Source of the DNA: Monoplex corrugatus
Taxonomy: Eukaryota; Mollusca; Gastropoda; Littorinimorpha; Ranellidae
DNA: 64,000 nucleotides
Assembly: GCA_030674185.1 (NCBI GenBank)
Contig: CM060312.1
Span: 35,812,862 to 35,876,861, forward strand
Direction of reading: 5' to 3'
The notes beneath the pieces are model-generated. The model was not told the origin of the DNA. It ran no database searches and saw only the letters and a list, made by a program, of their open reading frames with translations. The translations under genes and the position numbers were made by a program. How positions within the stretch are numbered: position 1 is the stretch's first letter; every line of letters begins with the position of its first letter. This document shows positions 44,851-58,752 of the stretch, in pieces.

Positions 44851-47498
44851 CAGATCCATCTCAAAATACTTGCAAAGCCATATGATAAACATAAATTCGA
44901 TTAAATGTCCACCCACAAAAGCTCAAGATACCCCTGGTAAAACATGATCGGGTAAAACATGATCAGTCACTGTGACCCCACTGGATCATGCAAGAATATT
45001 CTTACATATTCATGACTTCCCAACGAGTCAGGACTGCTGCCTAGACTTGATGAAGATGCATTCATAACCGGTAAAAGTTTGCAGTCTGGAAAGATTATTT
45101 GTTCATACACAGACAGACTAGGCAAAAACATTCATACAAACAAGAGTATTCTTACCAGTAAAAATCAAAACTAAAATCAATGCCATGACAAAGAAAGAGG
45201 CTCAACTTGAAAACTGAAACCACAGGAAGGTTCCCAGAGACAAGCTGCTCACTGTGGGAGAAACACTAGGTAGAGATCAACAAGCAGGGGAGGGAAGCCA
45301 CAACCAATGAGGGAACACCGAAATGAAGGAAATAATCACCACACCCTTCAGCTGATTCGTAAACCCAACTCAGCAACAAGTACAAAAGCATGAACAACAA
45401 CCGTAGAAATGGAGAAGTTGAAGTGCCGAACATCAGCCAACTGAAAATGGGGGAAATAAGACCATGGGAATAATCATATCAACTTGAAGAGAATGTTCAT
45501 CCATGTGAACCTAGCCATAAAACAGATCTGCTGCATTGTTCAGTTTGGCTTAAAAAACCCCAACAAAAACAAAAAACAAAAACAAAAAAACATGCCACTA
45601 TCACCACCACCATCACCCCCAAACAAACAAACAAACAAACAAAACAAACAAACAAACAAATCCACAGACACATCCTACTAAAACTGGAGGACGACATGAA
45701 CATGGAATATTTGCACCTTTACAGGAAATAGATCTGCTACACTGGTTTGAACAATGCAAAACATTAACCACAACAGGGAGGAAAAGTGCCCTATAGCAGC
45801 CACCTGAAAATGGGTGAGGCATGGAACATGAAAGCAAACAACAACCAGCAGGGAACACTTGTCCACATTAACACGCACACCATATAGGGGCGATTTACAC
45901 TAATCAACGCAAACAGCAGTATCTACCTTAACTTGGTTTTAATGCTACGGACAACCAATTACATGTAAGGGAACAATTCACCCCATATATGATATGCAAA
46001 TAATAACATTACATCATATCATGTCACAACTCCTTCATTTTTGGGGTGGTGAAAAAATGTTTCCAAGCATACTTTCAAAACAAAAAACAAATTAACAGCC
46101 AGGCACAAACACAGATACTCCAGTCCCCTCTGTGCCAAAAGCATTGTTCATGTGAGCGAAAGTCAACCGCTTGCAAACAAACTGGAATTGTATTGAAAAA
46201 TAAAATCATACTATACCAAATATAGCCGACAGTGGAATGCAAACAAATTGTTAAAATGCACATAAATGGGGTGGCCAGGGCTTATAGTACAGTTACATTT
46301 AATAATACCTTCATGAAAATGAAATGTTTTCATTTAACAAGGGACACTATCTCTGTCAATACAAAATATATCATTACATTGAGAGGTAAAACAACACCAC
46401 TGTACATCCGAGTTTAAATGGACATTAACAATTTACCATGACGTTATTTCAGTTTGGATAAACACTTGTGGTTAACATTTAAATTTGCACAGATACCATT
46501 CTTCGTTTGCACGGACAACGTCCGAGTTTAAACAGAAGGACATGTATCTTAGTCAACTCTCTGACTGTTTCTCTGCACAGAAGAGAAAAAATTTCAAGTC
46601 AGACTCATTCAAATAATTCCCCACCTCTTTCAGAGAAAGTTACTGTATTCAACCGATCTCCGGATAAATACGTTACAAGTGCTCTTCACACCTACGTTTA
46701 AAAAACCGGGGAAGGTGTCAGACACCACTCATCCCCTTATCTCTTCTGTAATTCAAGTTAACATGTACCTTTGGCTTTTCTGATCATAACCTATAAACTG
46801 ACAAAGCAAAACAAGCAAACTTCATAACGTATATCTGGCAGCCTTCTGTCAATTCCACAATCTCTCTCTGTATGTGACCGATAAAAATGACCACAGATGC
46901 AAATACAATCAGCACCCATGTCAATCCAGACGGGAAGGAAAATTATCAGACAATATATCATGGCGTTCAATTAAAACAATGGCGTTCAATTAAAACAAAA
47001 GACAGGCACAAGGTCAAATCAATGGGAATGATCAAAAGAAAAATTGTGTATTCTCATCGCACAAAAAAAAAAAAAAAAAAAAAAAAAAAAAGCGATGTGG
47101 AATTAAAAAATCTCGACTTAATTCTTTTGAACAGCCTGTACACATCTTCAGAATGATCGTTTTTTATATACCAAGAAAGAAAACACACGTTGATAAGCCA
47201 TCTCAGAGATAACTGAGCTAAAATAAAGAATGCTGTTCGATTTTACTACGAATATAATTCCTTTAAATTTCTTGCTGTTCTTCATATCCAGTTAAAAAAC
47301 CACACACACAGCAGTATGATGCGTGTCACCTTACTTATGCACCGCCTTCTACAAATGCTGACCGACCATAAAATGACATACTCCACATGTATATTTGTCG
47401 GCAATGCAAACTCTACCAGCTTTCAGTACACATAATCTACAACGGGAACATTCTTTCAACTTCCAACACGAGATATTCAATGGACGGACGGTCTGTCC

Positions 47499-47612
47499 TC
47501 AATATGTTATCACATTTGTCAAGACTGGTCTATCCGTTGAGATAAAATTGCAGATGCTGCGTTGGTCTTCCAGGTCCTCCAGCATGCTCCTGAAGGAATG
47601 GACCATCCACAA
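47499..47612 (-). CDS. ATP2B: PMCA short terminal exon copy, possibly decaying
   Basis: Acceptor CTTTTCGGGATCAG, then LWMVHSFRSMLEDLEDQRSI, then a short unrelated tail ending TNVITY before TGA: 37 residues. The segment SMLEDLEDQRSI and its DNA are almost the same as in the exon at 48583, including 32 consecutive identical bases, but similarity stops sharply on both sides. The helix Phe anchor (HSF) and phase 0 are kept, while RVARA has changed to WMVHS and the Ser-rich and PDZ parts are gone. It may be a usable short tail, a poison-type end, or a dead copy. Confidence 0.6.
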   Translation of the reverse strand: MWMVHSFRSMLEDLEDQRSICNFISTDRPVLTNVITY

Positions 47613-47857
47613 CTGATCCCGAAAAGCTGTCAGAGGTAGAAATCCATCCATTCATCATCTCTTGGCATCTTTGGTACTGTAGCTGGAGTAAAATCTCTGT
47701 TCTCTCTTGACAGCAAATGGAGGTTTGCAAAAGAACTCTTTCTGTGACACGATCTCATAGAAGTCTCCTTCTTGACAGCAACCATGATCAACCCTGAGTC
47801 TTATCATTGCATGCAGTGCATGATGATAGGTTACGAACCCATCCCACCAGCACCATG

Positions 47858-47905
47858 TAACCCCCCCCCCCCCCTGTCCCCCGTAAGATCCCCCCCCCCC
47901 CCCCA
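47858..47905. repeat. Paired poly-C runs
   Basis: Two C runs of about 14-16 bases separated by TGTCCCCCGTAAGATC. They lie between the two neighbouring terminal exon copies. Confidence 0.9.
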
Positions 47906-48220
47906 AAACCGAAGTACCAGCTATGAACTCTAATTTTTGACATGATTACAAAGAGAATGAAGTCTAACCTTTAAAATGGTCACGAGTATGTTTCTGAATG
48001 CCGAATTAACTCAACTTTTTAACATCATCACACATCTGATGGTGGCCTCCATTGGAAGGAAAGTCTTGGGGCGATCGCGAAGCTTTTCAGGTATCTGTCT
48101 GAATGTTGAATAAAGACTTGATCTTTGTCAAAGTCACTGAATGATAAATAAAAACCTGATCCTCGACATGATCATTACTAAGTCGCTGAACAATGAATAA
48201 AAAAGGGCCAATCGACATGA

Positions 48221-48583
48221 TCACATGGAGGTCTCTGAACGGTGACTGGAGATGTCAGAATGACTCAGTGTTTTGGGCGGGGAGGCTTTGAGGACAGGGT
48301 TGGTAGATGCAAGGACAGGAGAGGGCTGTTTGTTCACCAGGGGAACATTCTCGAAGGAATGACTCTTCACACGGAAGGATGGCGGGGCGGGAGAGAGAAT
48401 GTGGGGTGGTGTGGTATGCAGAAAGCGATCACGACTGTATTGGGCACCAGCCTCTTCCCCAATGGTGTTGGGGCCATGGTGTGAGCGTGAGGAACGCAGA
48501 CTGTGGAAGCTGTTGAAGCTGCGGATGCTGCGTTGGTCTTCCAGGTCCTCCAGCATACTCTTGAAGGCACGAGCCACCCGCAG
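48221..48583 (-). CDS. ATP2B: PMCA alternative terminal exon with PDZ ligand
   Basis: After GTTGTGGTCAG it reads LRVARAFKSMLEDLEDQRSI, then a Ser/His-rich stretch (RSFNSFHSLRSSRSHH). A 120-residue tail ends HSDISSHRSETSM before TGA. Human b-tails end in ETSL or ETSV, so ETSM is a convincing class I PDZ ligand, and length and layout match the vertebrate b form. Joined to the constant exon in phase 0 it keeps the Trp-to-Phe spacing of the calmodulin helix. The acceptor has a poor pyrimidine tract compared with the exons at 43363 and 27204, although this exon is first in the array. Confidence 0.92.
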   Translation of the reverse strand: MRVARAFKSMLEDLEDQRSIRSFNSFHSLRSSRSHHGPNTIGEEAGAQYSRDRFLHTTPPHILSPAPPSFRVKSHSFENVPLVNKQPSPVLASTNPVLKASPPKTLSHSDISSHRSETSM

Positions 48584-49506
48584 CTGACCACAACATACAC
48601 ACCGCGCTACATGCAGCTGGCATAAATATGCTACACACAGCACATACCACCCTAATCCATATCATTGACATACGCTAGTAACGTAGTGTGCTACATGCAG
48701 CTGAGCTTACACAGCAGTCAGTAAACTTGTATGTCTCTCATTCCCTCTCCATAACTAAGAAATGTCAATTATCAAGACTACAAGGACATAAAATAGCACC
48801 AAGCAGCAGTGATAGCAGTAAAATAATCACTGACAGAATGTCTACACAGCGACAATTAAGGCATGTTCTGAGCTTACAAATAATTACTTGCTTTCTTCTA
48901 AAATTGAGATAAACTGTAGATGTTCGTGACAATAAATTCAATTTCTAAACTGGGAAAGTATTCATTTGTGACTGACATTTTTGCCACTACTCTTTCGGCC
49001 AGACTGTGCTCTGTACACTAGCTTCAGACGCTAAAGCACTCTGCTTACCAAAGCAGAACACTGGGAGGCCTCAGCATAGCTACGCTATACTACCACTACT
49101 TTGGCATTTCACCATCATTTTTGTTCATGCTTTATGCGGAATCGAACAACCCAAAAACTTATACCATTAAGGCTGACTAGAGCTGCCTACAGCTACCTGA
49201 CATCATATCAACTGGAGTCGCCTACAGTTGTGAACACCTATGGTTGACCTATTTTGATAACCAACCTATTCACCACTATTATCTACTATTATCAATCTTC
49301 TAGTGTGGATGCTACTTCCATAGCTATTTCATCTTGCTCGACCCCTTCCCAAAAGTGAAAGGACAGAAGGGGGAAATATATAGACATATATAAAAAAAAA
49401 AAAGGAGATTGCTCCAGTTTGTATGCGAGATCACTGGGTTTCAGCATTTCTTCCAAGTAACTGAGCAAAAATGCCCAAATAATTTCACACAGTCCTAAGA
49501 TTTTAA

Positions 49507-49664
<158 letters not shown>

Positions 49665-49739
49665 CCAGACTGAATTAGACATCAATGATGAAGGCACCAG
49701 CTGCCACTGATGAGACTTGGGAAGTTCTTAGTGGCAGTT

Positions 49740-50100
49740 TTTCAACAAGGTGGACCAGACGGGCATTCCCCGACCAAATGAGACAAATTAGCATTTCTTA
49801 AGTAAATAAAAAGAGTGACATTTCCCACCATGCGGGACATAATCATATTTTCTAACCAGACAGAAAACAGTGATGGCATTTCCAACCAAATGGGACTTTG
49901 TGGCACTTTCCAACCAGGTGGGATACGGTGGTGTTTCTCCATCAAGTTGACCATACACTGCATTTTGCATTTGCCGGATGGGACGTAGGGGCCATTTTCA
50001 ACCACGTGTAACAACATAAGACATATTTCTCAAATGGATGAGGCATAGCAGCAGTTTCCCAATCCGAGTTTCCCAGTCAGATGGGATAATCACGCAGTTT
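49740..50100. repeat. Degenerate ~40-base tandem repeat
   Basis: CATTTCC-ACCA-ATGGGAC phrases recur about every 40 bases with strong divergence (for example CATTTCCAACCAAATGGGAC and CACTTTCCAACCAGGTGGGA). Confidence 0.6.
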
Positions 50101-51239
50101 GGTTTCATAGTGAAGCGATGACTGATGGCAAAACAGCTAATGCTAAGTATAAAAACGTGATGCTGCCGATTAAACGGGTGACCAGATTAATGCCCTACCT
50201 TGAACACATCTTCCATCTAGCTGTAAAAGGGCACGGTCCCTATTTAGGGCAACAAACCAAAGGAAGAGAATAGATACCACCCTCGTCTCTGACATCTCGC
50301 TTCTCAACTGATCAGATGATTGAGGATTGGGAGGTACTGTCCTTTAGTTTTATCCATGTGTGTGCGACCTCATTTTGTCGTATCAGAATGGCAACTTTTC
50401 CCTTGTACTGAACAGGATAATGGAGGAATACTGGGTGGACTCTCTGAACTAATGACGTTTAACTTGTTTTTAGCTGCAATAAATTGATCTCGTGGTAGAG
50501 GTGCAAAACACCAGAAAGTTGGAGCAACCTCCTGGCTTTTGCTGTATCGCCTTCTTCGAACAGGGCCGGGGACGAGCAAGAATATAAAGTGTTACTGCAA
50601 AATTAGTAAACTCTGTTCACTGCCTTAAAAAAATAGGACAAAGACACTTAGATACAGTTGTGCTTAGTTCACGTTTGGTATCAGAATATTACAATTACTT
50701 GCAATTAACATAACCATTGAATAGTGTACAATATTTCTCAATTACAAGCAAGTCCTGTTGCATATGAACTGAGAGATGCCCTGAAATGAGAGCGTGTCAT
50801 AATGCTACTATGAAAATATTTTTTCTTCATAAATGCAAAACATTACTGTATGGTATCTATTCAAAGAGTATTTTTACATGCACACACTTACCATATCCAG
50901 CTTGTGCAATAAGGCACACAAACAATGTATTTGACCGGAACCCACCCAAATCACGAGAATTCGGTGAGCAGACGCCTCCAGATTACATCACTCTGCTCTA
51001 ATGACAATGCTCTGGTGTGCTAAAACCAAAAACGCGTCTCCTATCCCGTCTTTTTACCGCAGCATAATGGAAAGACAATTAGGAGATTTAAAAGAGGGGA
51101 CAGCCGGGTGGGCCTAAAAGTTGGATATGGTAAATGTACTAGCTAAACAGGAATTTTATATGCAAATATTACTCTGTCAACGTCATACACTCTACCATAT
51201 CCAGAATTCAAAGGCTGGATTGAGGGGAGTGATCCCTTC

Positions 51240-52400
51240 TTCCCCATCCCCATCTCATCCTATCTACCTGCTGTTTGGAGGAATCTAAAACAGCACTGGC
51301 CGTTATGAAGGAGATGCGAGAGATCATGTAAGCTGGAGACCTGGGGGTCTTGCAAATAATGGCTTGTGAACGTGGATTCCCGACACCAGTAGGCCATTTC
51401 TATAACATCCCTAATGGGGAGGGGCCATCCGAAAGCAGCAGAGAGCTCCAAGTTCATATCTCTAGACTTCTCCAAAAGGGAGGACACATCTGATTCCTTG
51501 TAATTCCTGATGAGAGTTTCTGAGAACCAGTGTGATATGATCGTCGCTGCCAAGTCCATCAAATATCCCTCATTGAGGAAAGTATGAAACTTCCATCAGG
51601 ATTAGCATCTGGGGTACAATGTTTCAGGTAGTAACTGATGCAATGGACAGAAGCAACGGAGGTGCTCCTCATTTCTCGTGTCCTAGGTTCTAGTAATGAG
51701 ACCAAGGATGTGATCTTGAAGAACCGTGGGCAAAAGCAGGTTGTTGACAGTTAATTACAAACTCTGGTAAAAGCACGAGGGCCAGATCTCCGCTGCAATG
51801 AAAACCGGTATCTTTAGAGCATGGATTTTGCTTCGATGGCTGCATGTGGCCAAGGCAAAAAGAAAAACTGTCGTGTGAGAGCAAAGGAACCATCAATGGC
51901 TTGAAAGGAAGGGTAGATCGTAAGCCTCTTGTTGAACTTGGTCAGAAAAAGGTTGATCACAGGGACAAACCACCTGTCTCAGACTCTCTCTAGAGCCTGG
52001 TGCTTGACAGTCCACTCCATCTGGATGACGAAGTGGCCCTGCTCTGAGAGTCTGCAACTGATTTGCTCATAATATGACTGACAGTGATATCCAGTTGTCT
52101 TGACACCACCTCAGTAGGCTCTTCGCTGCCATGAGAGAGCCGAAAAGTGTCCTCCTGCTGAGCTTTTCTACTCTCCCTAGTATCTCCTGAAAGGTTGAGC
52201 AGATCAAAATTGAACAGTTCATCCACCAATAAAAGAATTTTCGTGTTTTTGCGATGATAACCCAACAAGTCAAAGCTATGACGCCTGTCATGGTGTAACC
52301 GATTCTTTTACAGTCGACTATTCTGCTTGGTAGAATACGAATAATCAGAGGCACGACTGGGAAATCAAGTCTGATCGATCCCTAAAAGAATCAGTCACAC
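51240..52400 (-). mobile_element. DIRS-like retrotransposon remnant
   Basis: Decayed frames on the minus strand appear in the order expected for DIRS elements. An RNase H-type end (VSHIMSKSVADSQSRATSS, as in H-x-G-x-N-x-AD-x-LSR) comes first, then INLFLTKFNKRL resembling DLFATRFN. Last comes a tyrosine-recombinase end at 51562-51260 (PLPIRDVIEMAYWCRESTFT then SHYLQD), which matches the TFTSHYLKD motif near the catalytic Tyr. Many stops and frameshifts show it is dead. Possible RT traces continue to about 52850. The terminal repeats were not located. Confidence 0.55.
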
Positions 52401-53717
52401 TGTGCTTGGGTCCTAGTTGAGTCCCAGTTTTGGAAGCCATTATGGCCACATACCACACTGGGATATGAAAGAAAAAGACATAAAAAAGAGTTAAACTGTA
52501 AAGCTGGGCTGGAAGGTAAGGACAAGAGCACAGCCTAGACGCGAAATCACACCAAAAAAATGCAGTGACTGAGCGAAGGTAACCAAATGATTGAAAAACA
52601 AAACAAAACACAAAAAAACCTGTGAAACTCAAACAAAGAGCTCTATGAAGTGCGACCTTCTTGGAGACTAATAAATGGTAAAAAAGAGTAAGAGGTAATG
52701 CCTTTAGGGGCGACCTGGGCAATGTGAATAGAGCAAGATGACGCAATCTGAAGGCGTTTGTTTAACAGTCTTCCGTGGTTTGGGAAGGTTCCTGCCAAAA
52801 GTAGAGTGATCGTGTGCAGTATTGAATAAGCTGGATATGCTACAATGTATGACGCTAAAATACAGTTTTCAATAAAATCAAGCAATCGACACTTTTACTG
52901 CCACAGGTTGTTTTATGCATGCTGAACGCATGCTGCACACACGTCTTTTGAACACCACTTCTTTCCGGCAAAAAGACGGGCATCAGACCACCACACAAAC
53001 TTCGCATAGAGGGAACACACTTCTGCCCAGGGATTGAACTGAGGGGCCTTATTCTGAGTACCATACGAAAAAACAACAACAAAAACCCCCAGCAATTCTG
53101 CTCGGCCTAGGTCTTAAGCAATGCTATCCAAGCAGATATTCATAAAAAAATTAAAAAAGAACTTCAGTTCGTTTTTTTTTCTCAACAGCAGACATAAATA
53201 ATCCATATATTCACAAGCAAGACTGAACACATGCGTTGTTGTATGCCGTAACACATAAACTGTGGTATCTACATTCACAAGAAACAACTGACACCTGAAC
53301 AGCCTTAAAGTCTGCTACAACAATACATCCTGAACTACCATCTACAATTTAAGTACAAAGAACAGGTCTTCTACAAACAAATCCGCAACTTTCATTTACA
53401 ATGCTTACATCTAGAGAAGAAAGAGAAAGAAAAAAACAAAACAAAACATGTTGCTACTCATTACCATTCATAAATCATAACAGAAGTGAAAAACCAGCCA
53501 ACCACAGTAACATACACCTTTCCAATAAAAAAAACAACAACAAACAAATCCTTGAAACAGGCAACAATGGAGCTTATGCGGATAGAATTTGTATTCTTAC
53601 ATAGGGCATAACACATTTCACATCCATGTTGACTTTACTGTGTGCAGACAAGGCAAGTGCAACAATCAAAATTCTTCCCTAACACACAAATCCACACACG
53701 CCGTTGATGCACTCGCA

Positions 53718-53795
53718 CACACACACATTCTCCCCGCCCTCTCTCTCTTTAACTCTTTCCCAACACACACACAAATCCACACACGCGGAAGATAA

Positions 53796-53864
<69 letters not shown>

Positions 53865-53880
53865 CTCTCTCTCTCTCTCC
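53718..53880. repeat. (CA)n and (CT)n microsatellite
   Basis: CA repeats broken by CT runs. A 30-base phrase (CACACACAAATCCACACACG) occurs twice. Confidence 0.95.
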
Positions 53881-54506
53881 TCAATTTCTCTGCACAATCA
53901 AGGGAGCAGACAACCACCAATACATCAAAAGAGCTGTACATCCAAGTGCATTTAGAAAACATCCAGTGATGGCCAAACTTCAAGCCGACAGAACACATCA
54001 CTCCATCAATTCACCACCTGATCAAAAAGACCGAGAACCACAACAGCAGAAGAAAGCCCAAGGGCCAAAAGAGGATAAAGGGGGAAGGCCTTTGAACAGA
54101 GGCGGGACACCGAGTGTTGATGCCAGGGACCAACAAGAATGACCGGAGCACAACAAAACGGTGCTACAAATTACTATGTTATATCACAACTTATGGGGAG
54201 ATCACCAAGGGTGGGTAAGGAAAACGCTTACTGCCTTAAATGACAAGACTGACGTGGGAGACAAAGCAGACCAAACAGAACCAGTCAACGAGGGGCCACG
54301 GTGAAGAGAGACTGGAGGAAGATTTGTGTAAAAGCAAGTGCTCATAATGATTACGGTGGATGTAAGCAAAAAGATGAATGAGGTGGAGTGGGGGAGGACG
54401 GGAACAGTGGAGACAAAATGTGAAAATGAGACAATGGGAGACAAAGGAAGAAGACAGAAAGAGAACGAGATGACGGGAGCGAAGAAGAGAAATAAACTGA
54501 TAACTG

Positions 54507-54511
54507 TGAGT

Positions 54512-54579
<68 letters not shown>

Positions 54580-54630
54580 GAGGAGAGAGAGAGAGAGAGT
54601 AGAGAAGTGAGAGTGAGAGAGAGGAACAGA
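54507..54630. repeat. (GA)n microsatellite
   Basis: About 65 bases of pure GA followed by interrupted GA. Confidence 0.95.
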
Positions 54631-55457
54631 TGGATATAAGGGACAGAAAGAGAGACGGAGAGTTTCAGGACTAGAGTGAGAAGTGACCAGACAATATTAT
54701 TGTTATCTATACACGGACAGCACACACCAACAGGTAATGTTAGATAACAACAGGATGTAAGACTGAGATATGTCGGATCACAGAAAGACAAAGGACAAGA
54801 CAATAACAACTGGAGTGAACAATACAATACAGCCTGAAAGGACAATAACAGCACGACTACAAAATAGTGCTGGACAATACAGCTGATTAGATGACACAGC
54901 TAAACAATACAATTTAAGAAGACACATACATCCACAGATATAGACAGTAATCACAAATTACTACACATGATAACCAACACTTACAGATACACAGAGTGTT
55001 AATTATTGTAAAATGAGTTTCTACACAGTAAAATGACACTTCTTATTAGATGATGACAATTTCTTTTCAAACAGTGATTAAATGACAGATGATGAGACTA
55101 GTATTAATCTCTACTGACAAATACTAGAAGACAATGTGAAAAGAGAAACACCTTTCCAAGAATTAACATTAAATTTTCGTAGGAGAAGAAAGATAAAATA
55201 CTGAACATTTCCATCCCAGCAGAAACAAGGAAACAAAAACAAAAACAAACAAAAAAAATGAAACAGTGGCTACAATTCAACTTAAAACCTACTAATTAAA
55301 ATCATAAGATATACATAATGAATACATGATTACATGAGCCAGCAACTGAAAAGGTCTATGGTCAATTTCTCTATCCACTCCTGCAACCCAATAACAACAC
55401 AAAGGTTATACACACACAGACATGGGTAATTATACATACACATCAGTAAAGAATAAT

Positions 55458-55543
55458 ATCCCTTTCACTTCCTCACCCTGTCCACCAGCTTTCTTTTGGA
55501 AGCTGGCGGAATCTGGTGGATAGGATGAGGGAATAAAAGGGAT
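55458..55543. mobile_element. Palindromic MITE hairpin unit
   Basis: ATCCCTTTCACTTCCTCACC pairs with GGATGAGGGAATAAAAGGGAT, and CCAGCTTTC with GAAGCTGG. It corresponds to the inner hairpin of the TTAA family, but its TTAA ends are mutated. Confidence 0.75.
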
Positions 55544-58151
55544 ATATATTCACATCAATAATTAAGGACAGGTGCACATCAATCATGCATATGATGCTTG
55601 TGTCATTCTGCTCACCTCATCTTTTGCTTGCAATAACATCTAGCCATCACTTAAAAACTGACACAATTTCATTGACCACAAACAGTTCACCATGTACTTA
55701 CCTGTGTCCACAAGCACAATTACAAACATTATTTTAAACACAAATACCATCCAGTTATATCACAAACACGATACAAACAATGTTCTTACAAACAACAATA
55801 CTGCTTACATTGTCACACAGTTATCACAAACAACACTAATTCTGCTTAAAAGAGATATCAGAGACATCACTTTGATTTCCATTTCACCGAAAATGATCAA
55901 CCATTGAACCATCACCACACTCCTGAGTGTAAATCAGTACATGACACTGTATAATAGTTCAACAGATGAGACTCAGTGTTGGCAATCTGTGATAAATTTG
56001 AGGTACATTTGTGTTTTCTTCATTTCTTCCCCTCACACCCTTCCTCCCACTCCTTAATTAAGACTGGGGCACTTTTGAGGTTGACTGACCTCCCCTCTAA
56101 ACTTGTTCTTTTTTTCTACTGTTGTTATCCTGATCTGATCATTAACACTGCATCTGCTTTTCAACCACTAAAATGTATCAATTTATACCCTGTTTACAAA
56201 ACAGAACCATCGATTAGACAATAACTTTCAGTTATAAAATAACTATAAAGTCGAACCTAACACGTTTTTCACATTTCACATTTTCCTGAATTCTAAAAAT
56301 ACTTCCCAAAGCCCCAATCCTATGCCACTTGTCATAAAATGTATTTTTTAACTTTCTTCCCGGTTTGCACTGCCACTATCTCCCAACCTGTCTTACTGAT
56401 TCAGATTTTTCTGTCCTTTTTTCTTTTTTACAACAAAGTTTGATCAATTGTAGGGCCAGGTAAAGAAACTAGGATAGACATAGTTAGACAGATTTAAGTG
56501 ATTATTAACATTAAAGACTGAGGGGGAGGGGCTGGGGAAGGGAGGAGCTCCCAAAGAAGGTAAGACCCAACAAGTACGATTTTATCAAGGACATATAATT
56601 TCCTTTTGCTGGTTACACATTAACATAGGTACACACACCATGCACATGTGAAAAGAGTGCTCTCATTAGTCTGAAAGATGCAATTTCTACTTCCACTACT
56701 GCATGCTTCAGACTTGCTTTCATTTTTAATGTTTCCGTGATAATGGTTGTTAACTGCTGCCTGCTGGTTCACCATTTTTAAAACAAATCATTCTTTGCTC
56801 TCTCTTACATAACATTAACCCTAGTTGACATAATTCATGCAGACTATCTTATTTAAATTTTGCATCCGAACAAAACCAAATTATCACTCTTTTAGCTATT
56901 TACTTGGAAATCTTCAGACAGGAATCCAAGAACAGTCAGTAGTTACCATATTACATTAACATATATTTGTAGCGTGGCATTTTCTTGGTGCCTTTTCAAT
57001 TATTTATCCAGCAATTTATATATTCCTTCATTTTCAAACAGTATAACCTTTTTTTTATTTCTTTTTCAAAAAAGGAGAAAATCCCTAGTCCCACAGCACA
57101 TGAGCGGAGACATAAGAACATGAAATCGTCAAACCACATGCCGTTAAGTTACAACTAAACTAACCGTACATCAATGTAGCATATGCATGAGGACTTGAAC
57201 ATAATGTGAAAAATGCTCTTTCCTAGCATAACTCACAACACGCTGTCGAACTCTAACTTACATGTGTGAAAATGACAGGATATAAATAATAATCACAAAT
57301 GCCCTTTACAAAACACTATCACAGCAACACAAATAGACCAGGACACAACATGATACTCTCCATTCATCATCATAGAGCTAGCTGACAACTCTTGCTAAAC
57401 TGCATTTCCAATAACACCACATACCATGAAGACATGACTAGCACCCTGGCACACCTTGCAGGCAAGACTTTTTTTTAAATTAAAAAAAAAGGTCTAAATG
57501 GTGAGGTCATACCTCAATACGGTGTTTACCTATTATCTTCAATTAAGTATGTGTAAAAGGTAACTGTTTGTATAGGTGTGAATTTCGTTTGAGCAAAACT
57601 TTCTAATTGCAGTTAACAGATGGGCACATAACTTCAGTTAACAGATGGGCACATAACTTTCTTAGAGAAGGTAAAAGTAGTGAGGGAGGAACAGGCACAA
57701 CCCTCATAATGTTGCTCTGAGAAAAGTTCAGTTTCTATTACCTCACCCCCACCCCCCCACACCTCTATGACCTAAGATTTACTGCAAGTTGCCACTTACC
57801 CAGCAAGAACTACTTAGAAAATATTTTCTACTGAAAAACTGTGGCTGATTATTTAACTACTATTTTGGTTAGGTCAATTTAACTACTATTTTGTTTAGGT
57901 CACCTGGGACTCATATTACACTGGCTATACAGGCTACTGACGGTGGTCAGGATGATAGGTTTTTATCTTACAGATCAAGTAAGAAACTTAATATTGTTTT
58001 CTACACGATTTATTACAATGGAGAGATACAAAACTGTGTAGTGTTACTTGATGCACCAATACTAAATCTTCAGTAATACAATGAACACAATGATATCCCC
58101 TAAACTACCTGAACCATTCAGTAAAATAGGCACTCTCCTTCCCTTCACTCT

Positions 58152-58157
<6 letters not shown>

Positions 58158-58190
<33 letters not shown>
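58158..58190. repeat. (CA)n microsatellite
   Basis: A short pure CA tract, a UG tract on the PMCA transcript, about 0.56 kb downstream of the donor of the exon at 58753. Confidence 0.9.
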
Positions 58191-58752
58191 CACTGCCTAT
58201 ATACAGACACACACAGGACGACTGTTCACACAAACATCACCATACTTTGCAAACACGATATCACTATGCACAACATATGCAATGTCAACAACACAATGCA
58301 ATTTCACTGACATAATGCAACGTAACACTTATCAAACTCGTCTGTTCCTAAAGAACTAGACATTCACAGAATCACATCCACAGAGTCAGATACACCTACA
58401 ACCAGAGACAGGTACACAGAGACTAGCAAATACACAATTTTGACAGTGATCATGGTCTTACTTGATCAAAGCTAACAGTCAATTTGCACATGTACGATGC
58501 ATCTTGGGACTACACACATCTGTGAAGTGTATTGTCCCAAGCTCTCTGCACTGTTGTGTGCACCAGTCTTCAAACTGCCAAAATGATGACTGTTTCACAG
58601 AACAACTTGCCTGTCTCTCTATCCATGTCTCTGATCATAATCAAGTATCACAAAAACCAAATGACAGGAACAAGGCCTCGATTTCCCCACTCCATTAACT
58701 GGACAGATAAGGTTAAGATCAGAGGGAGGCACAGAAGAAATGCACAACTGAC

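Larger units (their letters stand above)
43364..47498 (-). other. PMCA intron between terminal exons
   Basis: Contains the GA and 58-bp repeats, then A- and AAC-rich DNA at about 45540-45660 and a 30-base A run near 47061-47090. It includes the probable 3' UTR of the upstream terminal exons. Confidence 0.7.

Noticed and set aside
47655..47906. Gly-rich frame between two PMCA terminal exons
   Set aside because: Produced by the poly-C runs at 47858-47905.
50370..50579. Minus-strand frame containing PGPVRRRRYSKSQ
   Set aside because: The PGP motif recalls the start of some non-LTR elements, but nothing else supports that. There is no start codon or splice context.
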